Shown here one piece after another: positions 46,459-54,962 of a DNA stretch of 64,000 nucleotides. Position numbers and translations under genes: made by a program. How positions within the stretch are numbered: the first letter of the stretch is position 1; each line of letters opens with the position of its first letter. Source of the stretch: Desulfonatronovibrio hydrogenovorans DSM 9292. GTDB taxonomy: Bacteria; Desulfobacterota; Desulfovibrionia; Desulfovibrionales; Desulfonatronovibrionaceae. A model generated the notes under the pieces. It saw nothing but the letters and a program-made list of their open reading frames with translations, searched no databases and had not been told where the DNA came from. The DNA lies in the NCBI RefSeq assembly GCF_000686525.1, contig NZ_JMKT01000008.1, forward strand, positions 248,001 to 312,000, given 5' to 3'.

Positions 46459-46683
46459 ATGCAAAAACTTATCACTCCGGTGATTCTGGGGCTGCTGCTG
46501 GCCCTGGCCGGCTGCACCAGGCACCATGTCACTGCAGACACCACACATCGGGTGGAGATCGCTCCGATTCACGTGACAGTGGATATTAACCTGAAAGTCC
46601 AGCGGGCTCTGGACGATGCCCTGAGCTTTCAAGGGGACATGAGTGAGATTTTTACTGAAGAAGAGCTCAGACAACTTAGATAA
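46459..46683 (+). CDS. ynbE: YnbE-like outer-membrane lipoprotein
   Basis: 74 residues. A signal peptide with lipobox LAGC (Cys at about residue 19) gives a lipoprotein. The body HRVEIAPIHVTVDINLKVQR matches the YnbE family, which forms an intermembrane beta-bridge partner of YdbH in E. coli. CAGGAGAATTAC precedes the ATG. The last codons overlap nothing; ydbL begins 16 bp downstream. Confidence 0.88.
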   Translation: MQKLITPVILGLLLALAGCTRHHVTADTTHRVEIAPIHVTVDINLKVQRALDDALSFQGDMSEIFTEEELRQLR

Positions 46684-46699
46684 TTCAGCGAGGGAAGAC

Positions 46700-47101
46700 A
46701 TGACAAAGCATATTTCATTTATTTTGACCTGTTGGGTGTTCATGGTGGTGTTTATTATCAGCAGTCCGGCCTATGCCCAGAGCAAAGATGAGGTGACGGC
46801 CAGTATGAGGGACCGCTATCCTGCTCTGCAGGAAGCCAAGAACAACGGCCTGGTGGGTGAAGCCTGGACCGGTCTGGCTGCATTGGTGGATCAGGATGCA
46901 CCAGCCAGTGTCCAGAACCTGGTCAATGCTGAAAATAATGACCGCAGAAGGCTTTTTCAGATAATTGCTCAGGAAACCGGCACCTCAGTGGAAGAGGTGG
47001 CCAGGCAGAATCGGATCCGCATGTATCGCCTGGCTGAGGACAACCATTTTCTCCAGGATCAGAACAGGCAGTGGGTCAGAAAAAGGGACCTTAATCTGTA
47101 G
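46700..47101 (+). CDS. ydbL: YdbL (DUF1318) family periplasmic protein
   Basis: 133 residues from ATG 46700 (AGGGAAG upstream; a longer frame into ynbE is not conserved). Signal peptide about 1-27 ending AYA, then the DUF1318 blocks KNNGLVGEAWTG and VNAENNDRRRLFQIIAQETG ... VARQNRIRMYRLA. In E. coli YdbL helps build the YdbH-YnbE bridge. Third gene of the trio. Confidence 0.9.
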   Translation: MTKHISFILTCWVFMVVFIISSPAYAQSKDEVTASMRDRYPALQEAKNNGLVGEAWTGLAALVDQDAPASVQNLVNAENNDRRRLFQIIAQETGTSVEEVARQNRIRMYRLAEDNHFLQDQNRQWVRKRDLNL

Positions 47102-47118
47102 TATGTCTGTTTACCGAG

Positions 47119-47143
47119 CCGGGTGCGGTGGGCTCCGCCCCGG
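47119..47143 (+). terminator. Imperfect hairpin after ydbL
   Basis: CCGGGTGCGG pairs with CCGCCCCGG with one bulge around a six-base loop, followed after seven bases by TTTTGTGTT. It could end the ydbHL transcript; the T-run is displaced and weak. Confidence 0.3.
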
Positions 47144-47257
47144 TTCATGGTTTTGTGTTCAGACAGCTGAACTGGCCCATCCGGCTTTTAAGCAGGCCTG
47201 GCCGTTGACAGTCCGGCATTGAGCAGGCATATTATTATTTAAGCTTGGAGGGTTTTA

Positions 47258-49756
47258 ATGCCGAGTCTGTCCTGGTTCTGTTTTGTAGCCCTGGTCCTGA
47301 TTCAGTCGGCTTATTTGCTGTCCTGCCCCTCCATTAGTATTGCTTCACCTGACCTTACCCTGGAAGAACAGTCCTGGCTGGCTGATAATCCGGACAAGCT
47401 GGTCATCTGGTATGACAGAAAATTCCCACCCATTGAATTCCAGTCTGAACAAGGTGATTTTGAGGGCGTGGCCGCAGACATTATGCGGCTGATAGAACAG
47501 CGCCTAGATATCTCCTTCAAGACAGTTCCGGCCCCGGAGTGGACTGTTTTGCTTCAGTCCCTGGAAAGCGGTGCTGCACCCATTGCCCCGGTCATAGCCA
47601 AGACCCCGGAGCGGGAAGAGTATGCCTTTTTCAGTGCTCCCTACGTGAGTATCCCGGTAGTAGTCATCACCACCAGGGACCGGCCTGGAGCAAGGTCCCT
47701 GGAAGATTTCACCGGACTTAAGGTCGCTGCCATCAAGGGCTACGTCACTGAAGCATTCCTGCGGGATAATTACGGTGATTTACTGGATGTCGTGACTGTG
47801 GACAACATTCAGGAGGGACTGCGGGATGTGTCTTTTGGGGTGGTGGACGCCATGATCGAGAACCTGGCTGTGGCCGCATACTACATTGAAGAGCAGAAGC
47901 TGCCCAATCTGAGGGTGGCCGGGGATACCGGGTTCACCTATCATCTCCGTTTTGCCGTAAGTCGGGAATACCCTTTGTTATTTTCGGCCATGGAAAAGGC
48001 CATGGCCGACATTCCTGATGAAGAGATCAGGTCTATTCAGAATCGCTGGCTTCCAGTTACCCAGGACTGGGGGCTAGGACCTGAACAGGTCCAGCGGCTT
48101 AAAATGGCTGCTCTTTTTGTAACCGCTCTGATCCTGTCTCTGGGTTTGCTCAGCCTGCTGCTGCGCCGCAAGCTCAAGCAGAGAATGGCTGACCTGGAAA
48201 GGACCAGACAGGAAGTGATTGAAAGTGAGGAACGTTACAGAGCCATATTCAACAACGCCCCCATGGGGATATTCCGGACAACCTATAATGGACGTTTCAT
48301 AGAGGCCAACCCGACTCTGGCCAGGATGCTCGGCTATTCCAGCCGTGAGGAGCTGCTGGAGAGGGTTCAAGACCTGGGAACGGATCTTTATCCAGCTCTG
48401 GAAGATCGCTGGGCTTTTCTTGAGGCCTTAAGATCCAGTCCGGAAGGGATCAGCATGGAGACTCAGTTCAAACGAAAAGACGGAGAGATCTTTTATGCCA
48501 TAGTCAATGCATCCCTTCAAACGGATCAGGATGGGAGTCCGAGTTTTCTGGATGGAACCATAGAAGACATCACCCAGCGGAAAAAAGTTGAAAAAGAACG
48601 GGAAAGACTCCAGGCCAAGCTCTGGCAGGCCCAGAAGATGGAATCAGTAGGTGTTCTGGCTGGTGGAGTGGCTCATGATTTCAACAATATCCTGCAGATG
48701 ATGAGGGGAAGTGTTCATCTGCTTGGCGTTAGCAAGCCGGATGATCATCCTGACAGACCGCGGCTGAAAGTGATTGAAAAGTCCATTGAACGGGCCGCTC
48801 AGCTGGTGAGTCAGCTTCTTCTTTTCAGCCGCAAAGCCGAGATCAGAAGACGTCCTCTGGATTTGAACGCAGAGATAGCTGAAGCAGTGAAGATGCTGGA
48901 AAGGACCATTCCCAAAATGATCAGAATTGAACTTGCTCTGGACAGCAGTATCTGGCCGGTCAACGCTGATCCGGTCCAGGTGGAGCAGGTTATCCTGAAT
49001 CTGGCTTCCAATGCTGCTGATGCCATGGCTGACGGAGGTGTCCTGGGCTTTGAAACGGAAAACATTGATCTGGTTGAGGGCATGAGCCCGGACCTTGAGC
49101 CGGGAAAATACGTCCTGCTGAGGGTTTCAGACACCGGGCCGGGTATGGAAAAACGGATTCAGGAAGATATCTATGATCCTTTTTTTTCCACCAAGGAAGT
49201 CGGTAAAGGCACTGGTCTTGGGCTGGCTTCGGTTTACGGGGTGGTCAAGGCCCATCATGGGCATATTGTCTGCTTCAGCCAGCCGGATCTGGGGACGACA
49301 TTTAAGATCTACTGGCCTGCATTGCCAGAAGCCCAGGTTGATGAGAGCGAAACCATACGGGACACTTCTCCTGAAGGAGGCAACGAGACCATACTCATCG
49401 TGGATGATGAGGCAGACGTGCGGGATTTGACCCGGGATATCCTGGCTGCCCATGGTTATACGGTCCTGTCTGCTTCCACCGGGGAAGAGGCTCTGGAAAT
49501 ATTTGCTCAAAAACCCGGCCAGATCAATCTGGTTATTCTGGATCTGAATATGCCGGGAATGGGCGGACATAAGTGTCTGGCTGAACTGCTTGGTCAGGAC
49601 CCCCTGGTCAGGATACTGGTGGTCAGCGGGTATTCTGCCATGGGCCTGGGTGAAAAAACCATCAAAGCCGGAGCAGCAGGGTTCATGGGAAAACCCTTTC
49701 AACTTCCCGAGCTTTTAATTGAGGTCCGGAAAATTCTGGACAAAGGGTCTGGTTAG
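47258..49756 (+). CDS. Hybrid sensor histidine kinase (SBP-PAS-HisKA-ATPase-REC)
   Basis: 832 residues. Signal-like segment, then a periplasmic SBP_bac_3 (Venus flytrap) sensor (about 30-268, opening LTLEEQSWLADNPDKLVIWY), one transmembrane helix (283-303), PAS (325-445), HisKA with H473 in GGVAHDFNNILQ, HATPase with N box NLASNAADAM and G boxes, and a C-terminal receiver with D762 (LVILDLNMPG). The H box is of the NtrB-like HPK4 class. GGAGGGTTTTA precedes the ATG. It is strongly similar to the kinase at 52058 from HisKA to the end, and its sensor resembles that of the kinase at 54963. Likely senses small molecules in the periplasm. Confidence 0.92.
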   Translation: MPSLSWFCFVALVLIQSAYLLSCPSISIASPDLTLEEQSWLADNPDKLVIWYDRKFPPIEFQSEQGDFEGVAADIMRLIEQRLDISFKTVPAPEWTVLLQSLESGAAPIAPVIAKTPEREEYAFFSAPYVSIPVVVITTRDRPGARSLEDFTGLKVAAIKGYVTEAFLRDNYGDLLDVVTVDNIQEGLRDVSFGVVDAMIENLAVAAYYIEEQKLPNLRVAGDTGFTYHLRFAVSREYPLLFSAMEKAMADIPDEEIRSIQNRWLPVTQDWGLGPEQVQRLKMAALFVTALILSLGLLSLLLRRKLKQRMADLERTRQEVIESEERYRAIFNNAPMGIFRTTYNGRFIEANPTLARMLGYSSREELLERVQDLGTDLYPALEDRWAFLEALRSSPEGISMETQFKRKDGEIFYAIVNASLQTDQDGSPSFLDGTIEDITQRKKVEKERERLQAKLWQAQKMESVGVLAGGVAHDFNNILQMMRGSVHLLGVSKPDDHPDRPRLKVIEKSIERAAQLVSQLLLFSRKAEIRRRPLDLNAEIAEAVKMLERTIPKMIRIELALDSSIWPVNADPVQVEQVILNLASNAADAMADGGVLGFETENIDLVEGMSPDLEPGKYVLLRVSDTGPGMEKRIQEDIYDPFFSTKEVGKGTGLGLASVYGVVKAHHGHIVCFSQPDLGTTFKIYWPALPEAQVDESETIRDTSPEGGNETILIVDDEADVRDLTRDILAAHGYTVLSASTGEEALEIFAQKPGQINLVILDLNMPGMGGHKCLAELLGQDPLVRILVVSGYSAMGLGEKTIKAGAAGFMGKPFQLPELLIEVRKILDKGSG

Positions 49757-49984
49757 TACTTTTGTTGCTTTTGGTTCCAGGGCAGGCTGGATACTCAGTT
49801 CTGTTCGACATTTACTCAGCCTGGTTGATTAGAGTGGCTGGATAATTTGGGTAATGACTGACTGTCAGAAATATGCTATATTGTTTTAAATCCCTCCTGT
49901 CTTTGGCGGGGAATTAATGGTTTTGCCGGCATTTTATGAAGACAGATAATCCGCCTGGAACTTGATAAAAAAAGAGAGGGGAGA

Positions 49985-51655
49985 ATGGTGGGAATAAAGT
50001 TCAGCCCACGCCCTGCATTGGTCTGGAAAACCATGGTATTCATTGCCCTGTCCATGCTTGCTGGATGGGGATCAGTACATGCCCGGGAGTCAGCAGTGCT
50101 GGTGGGAGTTTATGACAATCCCCCCAAGGTGTTTATCTCGGAATCTGGTGAGCCGGCCGGGATTTTCATCGATATTCTGGAGCAGATAGCCCGAAATGAA
50201 AGGTGGAACCTTGAGTACGTCAGTGGTTCCTGGAGCCAGGGTCTGGAGCGGCTGGCCAGCGGGGAAATTGATCTCATGCCGGATGTGGCCCATAGTGCTG
50301 AACGGGAAAAAATATTTTCTTATCATAAGGTGCCGGTCTTATCAGACTGGTTCCAGGTATATGCGGCCCAGGACAGCAATATTAATTCCATCACTGATCT
50401 GGATGGCAAAAGGGTAACTGTACTGGAACGTTCGGTCCAGGAGGAGGCTTTTGAAAGGCTTATCCAGGGGTTCGGGTTTTCATCCACTTTAATTCCTTTG
50501 CCCAACTATAACGATGCCTTTGAGATGGTTGTGCGGGGCGAAGCTGATGCAGCCATCACCAACCGTTTTTTCGGCATGTTTTACGCCAGAAAGCTGGGAC
50601 TGGAAGACACAGCTGTCATCTTCAATCCTACCAGGTTGTATTTTGCCGGTCCTGCTGATTCTTCAAAGGACATTCTGGACGCCATTGACAGGAATCTTTT
50701 GCATTTTAAACAGGACCAGGGCTCGGTCTATTATCAGGCTTTGAGCAGATGGACGGCTGAAGACGTCCATTTCAGTCTTCCTGGATGGGTTATCCATCTG
50801 GGTTTAATCGTTGGCCTTGCCCTTGTTATGAGTCTGGGAGGAAGTGCATTTCTCAAGTACAAGGTTGATGTCCGGACCAGGGAGTTGAGGCAGATAAATC
50901 AGGAAATTGAAGAGCGGATCAGGCAGAGGACAGGGGAACTGGCCGAAGCCATGGAAAAAGCTCAGGTGGCCGACAGGATCAAATCAGCCTTTCTGGCCAC
51001 CATGTCTCATGAACTGCGCACTCCACTGAATTCCATTATTGGTTTTACTGGCATCCTGCTTCAGGGGCTGGCCGGGCCCTTGAACCAGGAACAGCACAAG
51101 CAGATGACCATGGTCCAGCACAGCGCCCGTCATCTGCTGTCTTTGATTAACGATGTCCTGGACATCTCCAAGATCGAGGCCGGACAAATGGAGCTTTCAC
51201 CGGAGTCCTTTGATCTGAGCCTTTCAATTGATAAACTGGTAAAACTCATTTCTCCCCAGGCCGGGAAAAAGGGGATTCAGGTCCAGGCTGATATTTCTCC
51301 GGAAATTGGGACCATTACAGCTGATCAGCGCCGCCTGGAACAAATCATCCTCAACCTTCTCAATAATGCGGTGAAATTCACCGAACACGGTCAGATCAGA
51401 ATTTCATGCCGGATTACCCGGGATGAATACGTGCTCTCGGTTTCCGACACAGGCATGGGCATTCCGTTTGAAGAACAGGACAAGCTTTTTAAACCCTTCC
51501 ACCAGGTTGATACCGGAACCTCGCGCAAGCATGAAGGAACGGGCCTTGGATTGTCCATCTGCAAAAAGCTGCTGGACCTGATGAACGGGACCATAAGCGT
51601 AAAAAGCAGCCCTGGGCAGGGAAGCACCTTTACGGTAACTTTTCCAGTGAAATAA
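49985..51655 (+). CDS. Sensor histidine kinase with SBP-like sensor
   Basis: 556 residues. Signal peptide (about 1-34), SBP_bac_3 sensor (about 36-262), transmembrane helix (about 267-292), coiled coil (295-330), HisKA with H342 (TMSHELRTPLNSI), and HATPase with N box LLNNAVKFTEHGQIRI and G2 GTGLGLSICKKLLD. No receiver. It differs from the other three kinases in its catalytic class (HPK1 type H box). A single-domain receiver gene follows 11 bp later, so that protein is the likely partner. GAGGGGAG precedes the ATG. Confidence 0.92.
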   Translation: MVGIKFSPRPALVWKTMVFIALSMLAGWGSVHARESAVLVGVYDNPPKVFISESGEPAGIFIDILEQIARNERWNLEYVSGSWSQGLERLASGEIDLMPDVAHSAEREKIFSYHKVPVLSDWFQVYAAQDSNINSITDLDGKRVTVLERSVQEEAFERLIQGFGFSSTLIPLPNYNDAFEMVVRGEADAAITNRFFGMFYARKLGLEDTAVIFNPTRLYFAGPADSSKDILDAIDRNLLHFKQDQGSVYYQALSRWTAEDVHFSLPGWVIHLGLIVGLALVMSLGGSAFLKYKVDVRTRELRQINQEIEERIRQRTGELAEAMEKAQVADRIKSAFLATMSHELRTPLNSIIGFTGILLQGLAGPLNQEQHKQMTMVQHSARHLLSLINDVLDISKIEAGQMELSPESFDLSLSIDKLVKLISPQAGKKGIQVQADISPEIGTITADQRRLEQIILNLLNNAVKFTEHGQIRISCRITRDEYVLSVSDTGMGIPFEEQDKLFKPFHQVDTGTSRKHEGTGLGLSICKKLLDLMNGTISVKSSPGQGSTFTVTFPVK

Positions 51656-51666
51656 GGAGAATCAAA

Positions 51667-52056
51667 GTGAAAAAGACCCTGCTGGTCATAGAAGACAATG
51701 AACAGAATCTGTATCTGATGAAATTTCTGCTGGAAAGTAACGGCTATCAAGTGGTTGAGGCCCTGGACGGCAGGACAGGTATTGAAAAGGCCCTGAGCAT
51801 ACTGCCGGATGCCATACTGCTGGACATTCAGCTGCCTGAAATGGATGGATATGCTGTTGCCGCAGAACTGAAAAGCAATTCAATAACCCAGAAAATACCG
51901 ATTATTGCGGTCACTTCCTATGCCATGGTCGGGGACCGGGAAAAGATCATGGCTGCAGGAGCCAATGGATATATTGAAAAACCAATTAATCCGGAAACAT
52001 TCATTATAGAAATGGAAAGCTGCATGTCAGGGGAAACATGCCGACCGGAGAAATAA
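51667..52056 (+). CDS. Single-domain response regulator (CheY/DivK-like)
   Basis: 129 residues, receiver only: acidic pocket ED (residues 9-10), phosphoacceptor D53 (ILLDIQLPEMDG), Thr/Ser TSYA and Lys in EKPINPE. GTG 51667 is the likely start with AAGGAG between it and the preceding kinase stop. No output domain, so it probably moves phosphate in a relay or binds a target protein. It is one base upstream of the next kinase, forming a tight kinase-receiver-kinase operon. Confidence 0.92.
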   Translation: MKKTLLVIEDNEQNLYLMKFLLESNGYQVVEALDGRTGIEKALSILPDAILLDIQLPEMDGYAVAAELKSNSITQKIPIIAVTSYAMVGDREKIMAAGANGYIEKPINPETFIIEMESCMSGETCRPEK

Positions 52057-52057
52057 A

Positions 52058-54493
52058 ATGAACATACTTATTGTGGATGATGTAGCCGAGAATCTCTATC
52101 TGCTGGAGATCATGCTCAAGGGCAAGGGGCATAGCGTGATGACAGCCACCAATGGGCAAGAGGCCCTGAATATCCTTGATTCCGAAGGTATTGATCTGAT
52201 CATCAGCGACATCCTTATGCCGGTCATGGATGGATTTGAGCTGTGCAGGAGAGCCAAGAGTGACCCAAGGCACGGGCATATTCCATTCATCATTTATACA
52301 GCCACATATACCGGTCCCAAGGACAAGCAGTTCGCCCTGAAAATCGGAGCAGACAGATTCATAGTCAAACCCTGTGAGCCGGATGAATTTATGGCCCAGG
52401 TGGAAGATGTCATGAAATCCGCCCTGGAGGATGAATCGCCCTCTAAGACTTTGCCGGCTGAAGATGGGGAGATCCTCAAGCTATATAATGAGCGGCTGGT
52501 CAGGAAGCTTGAACAGAAGGCAGCCCAGCTTGAAGAAGAGATGAAAAAAAGGGTCCAAAGTGATAAGGAGCTCCGCAGCCAGGAAGCTTTGCTGCGGATA
52601 GCCGGTGAACAGGCCAGGCTGGGCGGATGGAGTGTGGACCTGTCGGAAAACCGGGTGGTCTGGTCGGACCAGGTGGCAGCCATTCATGAAATGCCCCCTG
52701 GATATTCACCGTCTGTGGAAGAGGGCATTTCATTTTATGCTCCGGAATACAGAGAACGGATCAGAGAGGTTTTTCAGGCCTGTGTCACTCATGGCCGGCC
52801 ATATGATGAAGAGATGCAGATAATTACGGGTCAGGGACGCAAAGTATGGATCCGGACCATTGGGATTGCTGAGAGGGATGATTCGGGCAGAATAGTCAGA
52901 ATTCAGGGCGGATTCCAGGATATCACGTTTTTTAAAAAGGCTGAGGAGGCCCTGAGGAAGAGTGAGCAAAAGTTCCGGGTCCTGGCTGAGAATGCTCCCA
53001 TGGGTATTGCGGTCCATGAACTGCTGATGGATGATCAGGGTCAGCCCCTGGACTATGTCTACCTGGATGTTAACCCGGCTTTTGAGGTCCACACCGGGCT
53101 GTCCAGGTCAGAAGTGCTTGGTCAGAAGGCCTCTCTGGTCATACCGGGATTCAGCCGGGCTCCCTTTCTTGATGTGTACGCCAAGGTAGTGCTGACTGGA
53201 GAGTCGATTGAATTTGAGGAAACTGTTGAGTCGCTGGACAGACATTACCTGATTAGTGCCTATAAAATAGCAGACAGCCAGTTTGTCACGGTTTTTCTGG
53301 ACGTAACTCCGCAAAAAAAGGCTGAGGAAGAGCGGCAAAGGCTCCAGGACCAGCTGATCCAGGCCCAGAAGATGGAGTCTGTGGGCATGCTGGCTGGAGG
53401 CATAGCCCACGATTTCAACAACCTCCTGCATGCCATGAGTACCAGCGTTGAGCTGCTAGGCCTGGACAAGGATGATGATCATCCGGACCGGATTCGGCTA
53501 AGAACAGTGGAAAAGGCCATTGACCGGGCTGGTCAGCTTATCCAGAAGCTTCTTCTTTTCAGCCGCAAGGCCCAGATTCAGAAAAAGATCCTGGATTTGA
53601 ACCGGGAAATAATGGATTGCCTGATGGTCCTCAAGCGGACCATCCCTAGAATGATCAATATTGAGCTGGATCTGGACAATGAGGCCTGGCCTGTTGAGGC
53701 AGATCCAGTCCAGATTGAGCAGGTCCTGCTCAACCTGGGTTCCAACGCAGCCGATGCCATGCCTGAGGGAGGAACACTGTGCATTGAAACCAGGAACCTG
53801 GTTCTGGAAGATGACAAGTACCTGGACCTGGAGCCGGGATATTATCTGCTGCTGACTGTATCTGATACAGGGCTGGGAATAGACAGACAGGCTCTCGGGC
53901 ATATCTTTGAACCTTTTTATACTACCAAAGAAACAGGAAAGGGAACCGGTCTGGGTCTGGCTTCAGTCTATGGTATTGTCAAGGCCCACGGGGGAAGGAT
54001 TACCTGTTACAGTGAGTCCGGAGATGGCTCGACCTTCAGAATATACTGGCCGGCTGTCCCTGGTGCAGAAGTGGAAAACAGTGAGATTGAATCCAGGTCT
54101 GGCCTTGAGGGAGGAAAGGAAACAATACTTGTTGTGGACGATGACCAGGACATCAGGGATCTGACTGCCGATGTTCTGGAAACATACGGATACACAACGT
54201 ATAAAGCGGCCAGCGGTGAAGAATCCTTGGGTATTTATAGCCAGGAAAAGAGTTCTGTTGACCTGGTTCTTCTGGACTTGAACATGCCCGGGATGGGAGG
54301 TCTGAAATGTCTTGAAAAACTTATTGAGATCAATCCCAGGGTCAAGGTGCTCATAGCCAGTGGGTACTCAGCTGGGATTCAGGCCCGCAAATCCACGACT
54401 CTGGGAGCGGTGGGATTTATTGGAAAACCTTTTCAGATCAAAGATCTGCTTTTCAAGGTCAGGCAAGCCCTGAGCAGCGAAATTGATACCTGA
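52058..54493 (+). CDS. Cytoplasmic hybrid histidine kinase (REC-PAS-PAS-HisKA-ATPase-REC)
   Basis: 811 residues, no membrane segment. N-terminal receiver (1-115, D51), coiled coil (140-175), two PAS domains (about 190-292 and 300-420), HisKA with H451 ([12 protein letters not shown]), HATPase (about 548-670) and a second receiver (about 688-805, D740). The N-terminal receiver lets it take input from the preceding kinase or receiver. From the H box on it matches the kinase at 47258 closely, indicating duplication of the module. GGAG before the start. Confidence 0.92.
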   Translation: MNILIVDDVAENLYLLEIMLKGKGHSVMTATNGQEALNILDSEGIDLIISDILMPVMDGFELCRRAKSDPRHGHIPFIIYTATYTGPKDKQFALKIGADRFIVKPCEPDEFMAQVEDVMKSALEDESPSKTLPAEDGEILKLYNERLVRKLEQKAAQLEEEMKKRVQSDKELRSQEALLRIAGEQARLGGWSVDLSENRVVWSDQVAAIHEMPPGYSPSVEEGISFYAPEYRERIREVFQACVTHGRPYDEEMQIITGQGRKVWIRTIGIAERDDSGRIVRIQGGFQDITFFKKAEEALRKSEQKFRVLAENAPMGIAVHELLMDDQGQPLDYVYLDVNPAFEVHTGLSRSEVLGQKASLVIPGFSRAPFLDVYAKVVLTGESIEFEETVESLDRHYLISAYKIADSQFVTVFLDVTPQKKAEEERQRLQDQLIQAQKMESVGMLAGGIAHDFNNLLHAMSTSVELLGLDKDDDHPDRIRLRTVEKAIDRAGQLIQKLLLFSRKAQIQKKILDLNREIMDCLMVLKRTIPRMINIELDLDNEAWPVEADPVQIEQVLLNLGSNAADAMPEGGTLCIETRNLVLEDDKYLDLEPGYYLLLTVSDTGLGIDRQALGHIFEPFYTTKETGKGTGLGLASVYGIVKAHGGRITCYSESGDGSTFRIYWPAVPGAEVENSEIESRSGLEGGKETILVVDDDQDIRDLTADVLETYGYTTYKAASGEESLGIYSQEKSSVDLVLLDLNMPGMGGLKCLEKLIEINPRVKVLIASGYSAGIQARKSTTLGAVGFIGKPFQIKDLLFKVRQALSSEIDT

Positions 54494-54962
54494 GTATGCT
54501 CTGGACTGATCTGTCCAGGTTCTGAACTGAAATGGGCCATCAGTAGAAATATAATGGCAAAAACTTAAACCCGGACGTATCAGGGCAAAGGCCTTTGTCC
54601 GGACAAATAACCTCCTGAACAGCCGGTTGCAAATCATGGGAAAATATTCATCAACCGACCTTTCATAAGGAATAATTACCCTTCCTCCCTCCTGGACATC
54701 CTTGAACACCTGCCCGCTCTCACCTGGTTCACCAGTAAAATGAACAGAATTTTTAGCTGAAATTAACTTCTCATAATAAGTTGAATTTGTTGTTCTAAAA
54801 ATTCAGGGACAATTTTTCTTGCCCTGGAAATTGTTTTGGAATTACTAATGGTTGAGATGTATAGCAGTCTGGTCATTTTTGGTGTTCATATGTTTTACCC
54901 TTAAGTCAGGAATCACTGAGGTTGTGGCAACCTTTTCCTGGATAGTGGCAGGTACTGGAGTG
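54494..54962. other. 469-bp gap between kinase genes
   Basis: No convincing gene, RNA or repeat. It contains A/T-rich stretches around 54750-54840 that could hold the promoter of the next kinase. A minus-strand frame here overlaps the end of the preceding kinase and lacks any family likeness, so it is not called. Confidence 0.5.

Noticed and set aside
49858-49868. CTGAC-T-GTCAG palindrome upstream of the kinase at 49985
   Set aside because: Five-base arms are too short to separate from chance.
54368-54709. 113-codon minus-strand frame at the end of the hybrid kinase
   Set aside because: Half overlaps the kinase receiver domain and has no recognisable pattern.
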